Positions 52,883 to 61,701 of a stretch of DNA of 64,000 nt are shown here, one piece after another. Source of the DNA: JADJMO01 sp016794445 (GTDB taxonomy: Bacteria; Myxococcota_A; Polyangia; Polyangiales; JADJMO01); the NCBI GenBank assembly GCA_016794445.1, contig JAEUKC010000105.1, positions 24,552-88,551 on the forward strand. The letters run 5' to 3'. The notes under the pieces were generated by a model. The model made no database searches. It was not told where the DNA came from and was given only the letters and a program-made list of their open reading frames with translations. Made by a program: the position numbers and the translations under genes. Positions within the stretch are counted from its first letter, which is position 1; every line of letters starts with the position of its first letter.

Positions 52883-53595
52883 GGCTCGCCATCGGCCTGC
52901 AGTGGGTCCGCGAGGCCATCCTCGCCAAGACCGCCGAGCGCGTGTTCGTCGAGGCGCGCAGCCGCGAGGCGCAGCAGATCGACGCGCTCGCCCGGTTCGC
53001 GCGCGACCGCGGCCTGCCCGTCGAGGAGGTCCCCCGCTCGGAGCTCGACCGGCGCACCCAGGGCGACCGCCACCAGGGCGCCATCGCCAACGTCGGCCCC
53101 TTCCACCACGTCGACGTCGCCGATCTGGTCGAGGAGCACGCGCTCGTGATCGCCCTCGACGAGATCACGGACCCTCACAACCTCGGGGCCATCGTGCGCA
53201 GCGCCGTCGCGTTCGGCGCCCGCGGCGTCGTGTTCCCCGAGGACAAGAGCGCCCCGCTGTCGTCGGCGATGGGTCGCGCGAGCGCCGGCGCGGTCGAGCA
53301 CGCCCGCCTCTGTCGCGTGCACAGCCTGCCTCGAGCCCTGGAGGAGCTGGCCGAAGCGGGCTTCCAGGTCCTCGGCCTCGACACGGCCGGCGACGTGGAC
53401 CTCGACGCGACCGATCTCGCGGGTCCGACGTGCCTCGTCGTGGGCTCCGAAGGCAAAGGTCTTCGCCGCGCGACGCGCAAGGCGTGCACGAGCGGGGTCC
53501 GTCTCCCCATGAACGGCACCATCGCGTCACTCAACGCCTCCGTCGCCGCAGGAATCGCCCTCTACGAAGTGGTGCGCCAGCGCAGGGCGCACTAG
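52879..53595 (+). CDS. rlmB: TrmH-family 23S rRNA 2'-O-methyltransferase (RlmB-like)
   Basis: A 238-residue SpoU-class methyltransferase. The N-terminal substrate-binding domain begins GLQWVREAI. The catalytic part has the three SPOUT motifs: DEITDPHNLGAIVRSA, LVVGSEGKGLRR and LPMNGTIASLNASVAAGIALYE. RlmB methylates G2251 of 23S rRNA; other members act on tRNA, so the target is by homology. GTG start overlapping pyrF (GTGA) indicates coupling. Confidence 0.94.
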   Translation: MRLAIGLQWVREAILAKTAERVFVEARSREAQQIDALARFARDRGLPVEEVPRSELDRRTQGDRHQGAIANVGPFHHVDVADLVEEHALVIALDEITDPHNLGAIVRSAVAFGARGVVFPEDKSAPLSSAMGRASAGAVEHARLCRVHSLPRALEELAEAGFQVLGLDTAGDVDLDATDLAGPTCLVVGSEGKGLRRATRKACTSGVRLPMNGTIASLNASVAAGIALYEVVRQRRAH

Positions 53596-53606
53596 AGATC
53601 CGCCGC

Positions 53607-54686
53607 ATGAAGGTGTGCGTGCTCACGGGTGGGGGAGATGCTCCGGGTCTGAACGCGGTGCTGCGTGGGTTCGCCAAGCGGGCGAGCCAGCTCGGGATCG
53701 AGGCGTGGGGCAGCCCCAACGGCTTCGAAGGACTCGTGTTCCCCGACGTTGCGCTCGAGCGGCTCGACGCCCACGCCGTGCGCGGCATCCTCCCACGCGG
53801 CGGCTCCATCCTCGGCTGCTCCAACAAGGCCAACCCGTTCGCGATGCCGGTGCCCGGCGAGAAGGGCAAGACGCGCGACGAGAGCGCAGCCGTGGTCGAG
53901 CGCATCAAGGGGCTCGGCATCGACGCCCTCGTGCTCGTCGGCGGCGACGGCACGATGCACTACGCACGGCGCTTCATCACGCTCGGGCTCCCCTGCGTCG
54001 GCGTCCCCAAGACCATCGACAACGACCTCGGCGGCACCGACCAGACCTTCGGGTTCGAGACCGCGGTGAACACCGCCAGCTGGGCCATCGACACGCTGCA
54101 CTCCACCGCCGAGGCTCACGAGCGCGTCATGATCCTCGAGGTCATGGGCCGCAACGCCGGCTGGATCGCGCTCTCGGCGGGCCTCGCCGGCGGCGCCGAC
54201 GTCATCCTCATCCCCGAGATCCCCTACGACCTCGACCGCGTCATCGCCAAGATCAAGGCGCGCGCGGAGGCGGGCTCGCCGTTCACCATCGTGGTGGTCG
54301 CCGAGGGCGCGTTCCCCCGCGGCGAGACCACCCAGACCGTCGAGGCCGAGGCGCGGCCCGGCCAGCTCCTGCGGGTCGGCGGCGCCGGCGAACGGCTCCG
54401 TCGCCTGCTCGAGGGGCGCATCGACCACGAGACGCGGGTGACCGTGCTCGGCCACCTGCAGCGCGGCGGCTCGCCGTCCGCCTACGACCGCGTGCTCGGC
54501 ATGCGCATGGGCATCCACGCCGCCGACCTGTGCGCCCGCTCGGCGTTCGGTCGCCTCGTCGTGCTGCGCGGCACCACCATCGCGAGCGTGTCCCTCGACG
54601 AGGTTCCCGACGCCCCCCGCCTCGTCGAGCCCGACGGACAGCTCGCCAACGTCGCCCGCGCGATGGACGTCGAGCTCGGTGCCTGA
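53607..54686 (+). CDS. pfkA: 6-phosphofructokinase
   Basis: A 359-residue group-A PFK. Nucleotide and substrate motifs are VLTGGGDAPGLNAVLRG, VLVGGDGTMHYARR, VPKTIDNDLGGTDQTFGF, MGRNAGWIAL and LGHLQRGGSPSAYDR. The GGDG glycine is that of ATP-dependent enzymes, whereas PKTIDND has the Lys otherwise typical of pyrophosphate-dependent ones. Gly/Lys combinations are known in ATP-using members, so ATP is more likely. The gene follows rlmB by 11 nt and overlaps the glycosyltransferase start by eight. Confidence 0.95.
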   Translation: MKVCVLTGGGDAPGLNAVLRGFAKRASQLGIEAWGSPNGFEGLVFPDVALERLDAHAVRGILPRGGSILGCSNKANPFAMPVPGEKGKTRDESAAVVERIKGLGIDALVLVGGDGTMHYARRFITLGLPCVGVPKTIDNDLGGTDQTFGFETAVNTASWAIDTLHSTAEAHERVMILEVMGRNAGWIALSAGLAGGADVILIPEIPYDLDRVIAKIKARAEAGSPFTIVVVAEGAFPRGETTQTVEAEARPGQLLRVGGAGERLRRLLEGRIDHETRVTVLGHLQRGGSPSAYDRVLGMRMGIHAADLCARSAFGRLVVLRGTTIASVSLDEVPDAPRLVEPDGQLANVARAMDVELGA

Positions 54687-55746
54687 GCGCCCCGCGCGGC
54701 CCGTCCTGTCGGCCCGCGCGGTGGTGGCGTTGGTGTTCGTGGGCACCCTCGTGCTCGCGCGCCACCGGCTCCTGACCTTCGACGAGGCCTACTACCTCAC
54801 CCGTGCCCGGGACCTGTTCGTGCGCGGGGCCCCGCCGCTGGCCGATCACCCACCGCTCCTCTTGCTGGGCCTGTTCGGCGCCGATCGGCTGCCGCTACCA
54901 CTCGAGCTCCGGGTGCGGCTCGTGCCGGCACTGCTCGCGGCCGGAACGGCGTTCCTGCTCGGCGCCCTCTCGCGGGCGACGGGGGGCGACGCCCGACGCG
55001 CGACGATCCTCGGGAGCGTCGGGGTGCTGCCCGTGCTCGGCGGCCTGATCGCCACGCCGGATGCTCCCCTCCTCTTCGGCGTGACGCTCCTCCTCCTGGG
55101 CGCTGCCCAGGGTCGGGCCGGGCTCGCCGGGCTCGGGGCGCTCGTCGCTGGCGCGTCCAAGGTCAGCGGTGTGCTCGCCGCGCTGCTGGTCGCCCTCGAG
55201 CTCGCGCGGCGGGATCGTCGGGTGGCCCTCGCCCTCGCCGGCGGCGCGCTGCTCACCCTGCCCCTCGGCCTTCGCTCGCTGATGCTGCAAGCGGCGCACG
55301 TCGCCGGTCGCGGTCCGCTCGTCTCCGCCCCCGCCCTCGGCGCGCCCGTCGCGCTGGGCGCGTGGGCGGCGGCTGTGTTCTTCCTCGTCGGTCCGGCCCT
55401 CCTCCTCCGCGTGCGCCAGGTCTCGACGATCCCGGGTGGCGTGAGCCTCTCGGTCGCCGTCGTCGGCGCGCTCGTCGCGTCCGCGCTCGTGTCGGGGCGC
55501 GCCCCGGAGGTCGGGTGGATCGGTCCGGTGCTCCCGGTGTGGATCGCGCTCGCGGCGCGGGGCCCCTGGTCTCGCCCAGCGCTCGCCTCGTACGTCGCGC
55601 CGACGGTGATGGGTGCGCTCCTGTGGCTCGCTCCCCGTGGTCCGTTCGAGGGTCGAGCCCCGACACGACACGCGCCGGCGTGGCCCGTGGCCCCCTCCTA
55701 CGGCCTCGCCGCGTGGGTCCATATCTATGGCAACAATCCGCCTTAG
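54679..55746 (+). CDS. GT-C-type membrane glycosyltransferase, probably C-terminally truncated
   Basis: A 355-residue protein with about nine hydrophobic segments. The first luminal loop has LLTFDEAYYLTRARDL and ADHPPLLL, the acidic and HPP motifs of the PMT/ArnT (GT39/GT83) group, which use polyprenyl-phosphate sugars. Relatives are commonly 450-550 residues. Here GC content falls sharply near 55720 and the last residues (YGLAAWVHIYGNNPP) look unrelated to a GT-C tail, suggesting the 3' end was lost at a rearrangement junction. GTG start within the end of pfkA. Confidence 0.72.
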   Translation: MPERPARPVLSARAVVALVFVGTLVLARHRLLTFDEAYYLTRARDLFVRGAPPLADHPPLLLLGLFGADRLPLPLELRVRLVPALLAAGTAFLLGALSRATGGDARRATILGSVGVLPVLGGLIATPDAPLLFGVTLLLLGAAQGRAGLAGLGALVAGASKVSGVLAALLVALELARRDRRVALALAGGALLTLPLGLRSLMLQAAHVAGRGPLVSAPALGAPVALGAWAAAVFFLVGPALLLRVRQVSTIPGGVSLSVAVVGALVASALVSGRAPEVGWIGPVLPVWIALAARGPWSRPALASYVAPTVMGALLWLAPRGPFEGRAPTRHAPAWPVAPSYGLAAWVHIYGNNPP

Positions 55747-55952
55747 TTCCGGACATTTACGACTTAATCCAAGAGATCGTTTCGAGATGTGGACCGAGTG
55801 CTGATCGGCCGATCAGCGCTCGCACGACCCATTTCCATTCAATGGATCGCGCGATCTGGCCGCCGGACAGACCGGAAAGCCAAATCATTCCCGTTGCTTG
55901 GCGGCCACACCTCGGGTGCTTCGCGAGAGAAGACCCGCGATGGTGAAGCGCT
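55747..55952. other. Low-GC gap with palindromes
   Basis: No gene is apparent. The first 60 bases from 55741 are about 47% GC, far below the surroundings. A 28-bp palindrome with a single mismatched pair spans 55795-55822, with perfect core GCTGATCGGCCGATCAGC at 55800-55817. A 12-bp palindrome GATCGCGCGATC lies at 55845-55856. The gap separates two convergent genes. Confidence 0.75.
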
Positions 55953-57104
55953 TCATGAAGTGAGCGGAGTGAGCCGGTGCTGGCGGGCGAGGACCTTGCG
56001 CACGATCTCGACGGCGCGATCGACGTCGGCCCCGGTGGTGTGAGGGGGCAGCGAGAAGCGAATCGGCCCGAGCAGTCGCCCCGCATCGGCCGGCTCGCCG
56101 AACATGGCCTTCAGGGTCGAAGACGGCTCGGTCACCCCGGCGTGGCACGCAGCTCCGCCGGAACAGGCGAGGCCGTCGAGGTCGAGGGCGGCGACGAGCT
56201 CCGGCGACGACCACGAGGGAAACGAGACGTGCACCACGTGAGCGACCCTTGGCGCCGCGCCGTTCACCCACGCACCGAGACCCGCGAGCGCGCTCTCGAA
56301 CCGGTCGCGGAGCGGACGGACGGCCTCGTAGGTGGCCACCGAGTCGAACGCGACGCGCGCGGCGGCCGCGAACGCGGCGGTGAGCGCGGCGTCCTGGGTG
56401 CCCGGTCGCAACCCGCGCTCCTGGGAGCCACCACGCAGCAGCGGCCGCAGCGGATGGCCGGGGCGCAGGACGAGCGCGCCGATGCCCCGCAGCCCGCCGA
56501 TCTTGTGGGCCGCGAGGGCCACCGTGTCGGCGACGCCGACCCAGCCCCCGGCCGGAGGCGGGATGCGACCGACCCCTTGCACCGCGTCCACGTGCACGAC
56601 CGCGCCGCGTGCGTGGGCGAGCGCGGCGATCTCCGCGAAGGGCTGCACGACGCCGGTCTCGCCGTTGACGGCCTGGATCGCGACGAGCCGGACGTCGCCC
56701 TCGCCCAGACGCCGCGCCACGCTGTCCACGTCGACGTGACCCTCGCGCGTCACGTGGGCGTGGCGCACCTTCACGCCGCGCCTCTCGAGCTGCTCCGCGC
56801 ACGCGGTCACGGAGGCGTGCTCGAGGGGCGCGAGCACGAGCGCCCCCTTCCCGTCTTCGAACGGCGACGAGAGGGCCAGGTTCGAGGCCTCGGTGCCGCC
56901 GCTCGTCCACACGACCCCGTCGGGGCGCGCGCCGCACAGCTCGGCCACCACGCGCCGCGACTCCTCGAGCAGCGCCCGCGCGGCCCGCCCCTCGGCGTGC
57001 ACGCTCGCCGGGTTGCCCCAGGCGCTCGCCCACGCCGCTTCGGCGGCGGCGCGCGCCGCGGGGATGGGCGGCGTCGTGCTGTTCCAGTCGAAGTAGAGGC
57101 GCAC
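55953..57104 (-). CDS. Cysteine desulfurase (NifS/IscS-like aminotransferase class V)
   Basis: A 383-residue PLP enzyme. Signatures are YFDWNSTTPP at the start, VWTSGGTEASNLAL, HASVTACAEQL, the PLP Lys in LAAHKIGGLRG, and the mobile-loop Cys in CSGGAACHAG. It mobilises sulfur from cysteine for Fe-S clusters or tRNA thiolation. The loop differs from the usual SGSACSSG. No iscU, iscA or mnmA is near. It is divergent from the first GH13 gene. Confidence 0.92.
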   Translation of the reverse strand: MRLYFDWNSTTPPIPAARAAAEAAWASAWGNPASVHAEGRAARALLEESRRVVAELCGARPDGVVWTSGGTEASNLALSSPFEDGKGALVLAPLEHASVTACAEQLERRGVKVRHAHVTREGHVDVDSVARRLGEGDVRLVAIQAVNGETGVVQPFAEIAALAHARGAVVHVDAVQGVGRIPPPAGGWVGVADTVALAAHKIGGLRGIGALVLRPGHPLRPLLRGGSQERGLRPGTQDAALTAAFAAAARVAFDSVATYEAVRPLRDRFESALAGLGAWVNGAAPRVAHVVHVSFPSWSSPELVAALDLDGLACSGGAACHAGVTEPSSTLKAMFGEPADAGRLLGPIRFSLPPHTTGADVDRAVEIVRKVLARQHRLTPLTS

Positions 57105-57159
57105 CGGGGCGTTCTAGCCTCCGCCGTGCACCGCGGCCAACTCGCGGTAGGCTGGGGCG

Positions 57160-59259
57160 TTGCGCGCGCTCCGGCTCGTCACTTTCTTGTCCGCCGTCGC
57201 CTCGGGTGCGGCGTTCGCGGCGTGCGCCAGCGACGCGCCGACCACCACGGGCCCCCGCGCCTCGTGCACGCACGTCGCGTGGATCCGCCTCGACACCGGC
57301 ACGCCGGTGGTGCGGCCGTCGTGGGACGCGTTCCGCGCGCAGCCGATGCGAGCGGTGGGTGACGGCTGGTTTGCGGCCAGCCTCACGCCCCCCGCCGGCG
57401 CGCAGACCTACGCGATCGAGGTGGGCGGAACGTTCGTGGTCGACCCCACCGTGGCCACGACGGCCTACGCGACCATCGACGGCGCGGCGCGCGAGGTCAC
57501 CTGGCTCGACGTCGCGAGCTGCGCGTCCCCTGCCCTGCGGTTCGACCAGGTGACGCCGAAGGCCGATGCGTTCAGCGCCCAGGCCACCTTCGTGGCGGCC
57601 GAGGACGGTGCGGCGCTGGCGAGCGCCACCGCGACCCTCGACGGCGCTCCGCTCGCCGTGCGCGTCGAGGGCGCGACGCTCTCGCTCTCCAGTGCGTGTG
57701 CCCTCGGTCGGCACCGGCTCGTGCTCGAGGCCACCGATGCGGCAGGACGCACCACGCGCAGCGAGCGCTCGTTCCTCGCGAGCGCCCCGTTCGCCTGGAA
57801 GGACGCGGTGATCTACCAGGTGATGGTCGATCGGTTCCGGGGCGCGGACGGCCTCGCCCTGCCCGCGCTCGCCACGCCCTCCGCGCGCGCCGGTGGTCAC
57901 CTCGACGGGGTGCGCCGCGCGCTGCCCGAGCTCGTCGCCATGGGCGTGAACACGGTGTGGATCTCGCCGGTCTACGCGGCGCCCGCGGGCACGTTCCCCG
58001 GTCGCGACGGTCGACCGTATTCGGGGTACCACGGCTACTGGCCGATCTCGGCGCGCACCGTGGAGCCGACCTACGGCGGCGAGGCGGCCCTCGACGCGCT
58101 GGTCTCGGCCGCCCACGCCGCCTCGGTGCGCGTGGTGCTCGACGTGGTGCCGAACCACGTCCACGAGCAGCACCCCTACTTCAAGGCGCACCCCACGTGG
58201 TTCGACAAGGAAGCGTGCCTCTGCGGCGACGCCGCGTGCCCCTGGAACGCGGGCCTCCTGCCCTGCCGGTTCGCGCCCTACCTTCCCGACGTCGAGTTCC
58301 GCGACCCCGCCGCCTTCGACGCGATGGTCGACGACGTGCGCTGGGCGGTCGACCGCTTCGCCCTCGACGGCGTCCGCATCGACGCCGTTCCGCAGATGCC
58401 CCGCGCCGCCTCGCGCCGCATCGTCCACGCGCTCGCCCGCCTCGATCCGACCGCCCTCACCCTCGGCGAGACCTTCGTCGGCCCGGGCGGCTACCCGGGG
58501 CTCCGCCACTTCCTCGGCCCGGGCGGCCTCGCCTCCGAGTTCGAGTTCCCCTTGATGTGGGCGCTCCGGGCGACCTTCGCCGACGGCAGCGCGACCGTGC
58601 AGGACCTCGGCAAGGCCGTCGAGGCCTCGCGCGACGCGCTCGCCGACACCGGCGCGGTGATGTCGCTCATGATCGGCAACCACGACGTGCCACGCTTCGC
58701 CTCGGTCGTGGTGGGCGACGGCGGGCGCGACGGCTTCTCGCCCGCGCCCCAGCCGACCGACCCCGACGTCTACCTGCGCACGGGGCTCGCGTTCGGCCTC
58801 GTGTTCGCGCTGCCCGGCATGCCGACGATCTACTACGGCGACGAGATCGGCCTCGCGGGCGGCGGCGACCCGGACACGCGGAGGCCGATGCCCGCCGAGG
58901 CCAGCTGGCTCGAGCCCCAGCGGGCGCTGCGCACGAGGGTCGCCCGGATGGCCAAGGTGCGCGCCTGTTCTCCGGCGCTCCGCGACGGCGACGTGCGCGT
59001 GATCGCGAGCGACGCCGAGCGCCTCGTGGTGGCGCGCAAGGCGGGAGGCCGGACCGTGCTCGCCGTGGTCACGCGCGACGACCGCGCCAAGCTCGAGGGG
59101 CCCCTGCCCGCAGACGTGGCGCCGGGCACGTGGGTCGACCTCCTCTCCGGTCAGAAGAAGGTGCTCGGGGCGCGGGCCGTGTGGGACGAGCCGGCCCGAA
59201 CGGTGAGGTATTACGCTCCGGACGGCGACCCGTGCGCGGCCGGGGCGAGCGGAGTATAG
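57160..59259 (+). CDS. GH13 alpha-amylase-type lipoprotein
   Basis: A 699-residue secreted protein starting at a TTG. A hydrophobic leader ends near AACAS at about residue 20-24. N-terminal beta domains of about 195 residues precede the barrel, which starts at WKDAVIYQVMVDRF. GH13 regions are DVVPNH (I), DGVRIDAVPQ with nucleophile Asp (II), LGETF with acid/base Glu (III) and IGNHDV (IV). A calcium-type loop with paired Cys (CLCGDAACPW) lies between I and II. It likely hydrolyses alpha-glucans at the surface. The next GH13 gene follows after 10 nt, so both form one operon. Confidence 0.92.
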   Translation: MRALRLVTFLSAVASGAAFAACASDAPTTTGPRASCTHVAWIRLDTGTPVVRPSWDAFRAQPMRAVGDGWFAASLTPPAGAQTYAIEVGGTFVVDPTVATTAYATIDGAAREVTWLDVASCASPALRFDQVTPKADAFSAQATFVAAEDGAALASATATLDGAPLAVRVEGATLSLSSACALGRHRLVLEATDAAGRTTRSERSFLASAPFAWKDAVIYQVMVDRFRGADGLALPALATPSARAGGHLDGVRRALPELVAMGVNTVWISPVYAAPAGTFPGRDGRPYSGYHGYWPISARTVEPTYGGEAALDALVSAAHAASVRVVLDVVPNHVHEQHPYFKAHPTWFDKEACLCGDAACPWNAGLLPCRFAPYLPDVEFRDPAAFDAMVDDVRWAVDRFALDGVRIDAVPQMPRAASRRIVHALARLDPTALTLGETFVGPGGYPGLRHFLGPGGLASEFEFPLMWALRATFADGSATVQDLGKAVEASRDALADTGAVMSLMIGNHDVPRFASVVVGDGGRDGFSPAPQPTDPDVYLRTGLAFGLVFALPGMPTIYYGDEIGLAGGGDPDTRRPMPAEASWLEPQRALRTRVARMAKVRACSPALRDGDVRVIASDAERLVVARKAGGRTVLAVVTRDDRAKLEGPLPADVAPGTWVDLLSGQKKVLGARAVWDEPARTVRYYAPDGDPCAAGASGV

Positions 59260-59269
59260 TCACGCAGCC

Positions 59270-61348
59270 ATGAGTCACTACACCAACACCCTTGGTTCAT
59301 CGAGGATCGGGCGCTCGCGGACGTCGAGGGGCGTGAGCCGCCTGGTGGCGTCTTGGATGGCCGTGCTGGCCTTCGGGGCCACGACGGGGTGTGGCGACCC
59401 GGGCGACGCGGCCGACCCGATCCTGGTGCCCGACGTCGGCAGCTACGACGGCGGCAACTTCGACGGCGGGATCTACGGCGACTCCGCCACCCCGACCGAC
59501 GGCGGCGGCACCGACACCGCGGTCGACACCAAGCCCGTCTGCGACGACACGCTCAAGCGGTGCGCGGCGGTGTTCACGTACTCCGGCGCGGCGACGAGCG
59601 TGGAGCTGCGTGGCGACTTCCGCGCCGACGGCTGGACCAAGGGCGAGCCGATGGTCAAGGACGGCACCGGCACCTGGACCGTCACCGTGCCCGTGCCCTA
59701 CGCGATCCCGGTCCAGTACAAGCTCGTGCTCGACGGCACCAACTGGATCACCGACCCGGCCAACCCCGAGAAGGCCCCCGACGGCTTCGGCGGGCAGAAC
59801 AGCCTGCGCGCGGCGACGACGTGCACCGACTTCACCTGCGCCGAGCCCGACGTGCCCAAGCCGGGCGTGTTCGACTGGCGCGACGCGGTCATCTACTTCG
59901 TGTTCGTCGACCGCTTCCTCGACGGTGACAGCAGCAACAACGGCTCCAAGATCTCCGGCGTCGACGACGCGGGCCAGTACATGGGCGGCGACTGGGCCGG
60001 CGTGAAGAAGAAGATCGACGAGGGCTACTTCGAGACCCTCGGCGTCAACACGCTGTGGATCACGGTGCCGTACAACAACGCGAACGACTACGGCGGGCTC
60101 GGCGTCGGCGGTGACCCACACCGCTACTCGAGCTACCACGGCTACTGGCCGCGCGACGTGAGCAAGACCGAGCCGCGCTTCGGCACGCTCGCCGAGCTGC
60201 AGGCCATGGTCGCCGCAGCGCACACCCACAAGCTCAAGGTCCTGTTCGACTACGCGATGGTGCACATGCACGACTCCGCGCAGGTCTACAAGGACCACAA
60301 GGACTGGTTCCACGCCTCGGGCTGCATCTGCGGCTCGGGCAGCTGTCCGTGGGAGACCACCGGCGATCGCTGCTGGTTCACCGACTACCTCCCGCACTGG
60401 AACTTCAAGGTGAAGGAGGCGCGCGACTACTCGGTCGGCAACGCCGTCCAGTGGATCAAGGACACGGGCATCGACGGCTACCGCCTCGACGCGATCAAGC
60501 ACGTCGACGGATCGTGGCTGACCGACCTGCGGAGCCGCGTCGAGACCGAGATCACCCCCAAGAGCGGGCAGCGGTTCTACATGGTCGGCGAGACCTACGA
60601 CTTCGGCAACCGCGACTACCTCAAGTCGTTCATCGATCCGAAGACCAAGCTCGACGGTCAGTTCGACTTCCCGCTGCGCCTCAAGCTCCTGCAGTCGGTG
60701 CTCACCCGCAAGGCGGGCATGGGCGAGCTCGCCTCGTTCATGGACGGCAACGACGGCTTCTACGGCTCGAGCGCGGTGATGAGCACCTGGATCGGCAACC
60801 ACGACCTCGGCCGCGTGATCCACATGGCCGAGGACACGCCCATGTGGGGCGACCCCTACAGCGACGGCAAGGACCGCGCGTGGTCGAGCAAGCCCGGCCT
60901 CCCCGGCTACCGCGCGCCGTTCGAGCGCCTCGCCAACGCCTTCGCGGTGCTCTTCACCAACAAGGGCGCGCCCCTCGTCTACTACGGCGACGAGATCGGC
61001 CTGCCCGGCGCGGGCGACCCGGACAACCGCCGCCTGATGCAGTGGACCGGCTACTCGACCGACCAGCAGTGGCTCAAGGACCGCATCGCCAAGCTGCTCG
61101 GCCTCCGCGCCGCGCACCCCGCGATGCGCCGCGGGATCCGCAAGACGCTGAGCGTGTCGAACGACCTCTGGGTCTACTCGCTCACCACCACCGGCGACAC
61201 GGTCTACGTGGCGATCAACCGCGGCGACACCGCCCAGACGGCGAGCGCGCTACCTTCCGGGTCGTTCACGGAGCTGGTGGAGGGTGGCACCGTCAGCAGC
61301 GGCGTCAGCATCCCCGCCCGCCAGACCCGCGTCTTCGTCGCCAAGTGA
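59270..61348 (+). CDS. GH13 alpha-amylase-type lipoprotein with CBM48-like N-terminal domain
   Basis: A 692-residue paralogue of the preceding gene. The leader ends at a lipobox TTGC near residue 41 and is followed by an Asp/Gly/Thr-rich linker of about 55 residues. A starch-binding-like sandwich (FTYSGAATSVELRGDF, YKLVLDGTNWITDP) leads to the barrel (WRDAVIYFVFVDRF). Catalytic regions are DGYRLDAIKH, VGETYDF and IGNHDLGR, all intact. The same loop (CICGSGSCPW) as its neighbour marks a duplication. Its 3' end overlaps the convergent small gene by 99 bp. Confidence 0.93.
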   Translation: MSHYTNTLGSSRIGRSRTSRGVSRLVASWMAVLAFGATTGCGDPGDAADPILVPDVGSYDGGNFDGGIYGDSATPTDGGGTDTAVDTKPVCDDTLKRCAAVFTYSGAATSVELRGDFRADGWTKGEPMVKDGTGTWTVTVPVPYAIPVQYKLVLDGTNWITDPANPEKAPDGFGGQNSLRAATTCTDFTCAEPDVPKPGVFDWRDAVIYFVFVDRFLDGDSSNNGSKISGVDDAGQYMGGDWAGVKKKIDEGYFETLGVNTLWITVPYNNANDYGGLGVGGDPHRYSSYHGYWPRDVSKTEPRFGTLAELQAMVAAAHTHKLKVLFDYAMVHMHDSAQVYKDHKDWFHASGCICGSGSCPWETTGDRCWFTDYLPHWNFKVKEARDYSVGNAVQWIKDTGIDGYRLDAIKHVDGSWLTDLRSRVETEITPKSGQRFYMVGETYDFGNRDYLKSFIDPKTKLDGQFDFPLRLKLLQSVLTRKAGMGELASFMDGNDGFYGSSAVMSTWIGNHDLGRVIHMAEDTPMWGDPYSDGKDRAWSSKPGLPGYRAPFERLANAFAVLFTNKGAPLVYYGDEIGLPGAGDPDNRRLMQWTGYSTDQQWLKDRIAKLLGLRAAHPAMRRGIRKTLSVSNDLWVYSLTTTGDTVYVAINRGDTAQTASALPSGSFTELVEGGTVSSGVSIPARQTRVFVAK

Positions 61349-61699
61349 GGCGCCCTCGTCCGCCGGCGGCTGCGCAGGCCGCTTGCGGATGAGCGAGCGC
61401 ACGAGGTTCGGTAGGTGCAGGTACTCGACGTCGAGCGCCGCGAGGGCCTCGGCGACCACGAAGACCTTGTCGATCGGCGGCAGGGTCTCGTCGCACACGA
61501 TCGACGCGACTCCGCGCACGCGCACGAGGCCGCCGCGCCCGGTGACCCGCAGCGCATCCCGGGGGCCGACGCGCATGGCCTCGTAGCGCACCGGCGCGCC
61601 GACCTTGCGCGCGATCGACTCGAGCTCGCGCAGCGTCGAGGCCACGCCGCCACCCCCCAGTCCCAGGCGACCCGGGCGCGAGCGCCGGCGCGCAGCCAT
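61250..61699 (-). CDS. Hypothetical protein downstream of mrp
   Basis: A 149-residue protein starting at ATG 61699, two bases after the mrp stop, so probably in one operon. The first 15 residues are very basic (AARRRSRPGR). The middle has RVGPRDALRVTGRGGLVRVRG and a conserved-looking ALAALDVEYLHLPNLVRSLIRKR. The last 45 residues are Asp/Ala/Gly-rich and lie over the amylase gene on the other strand, so the true stop could be questioned only by homology. No family is recognised. Confidence 0.6.
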   Translation of the reverse strand: MAARRRSRPGRLGLGGGGVASTLRELESIARKVGAPVRYEAMRVGPRDALRVTGRGGLVRVRGVASIVCDETLPPIDKVFVVAEALAALDVEYLHLPNLVRSLIRKRPAQPPADEGASLGDEDAGLAGGDADAAADGATLHQLRERPGR

Positions 61700-61701
61700 C
61701 T

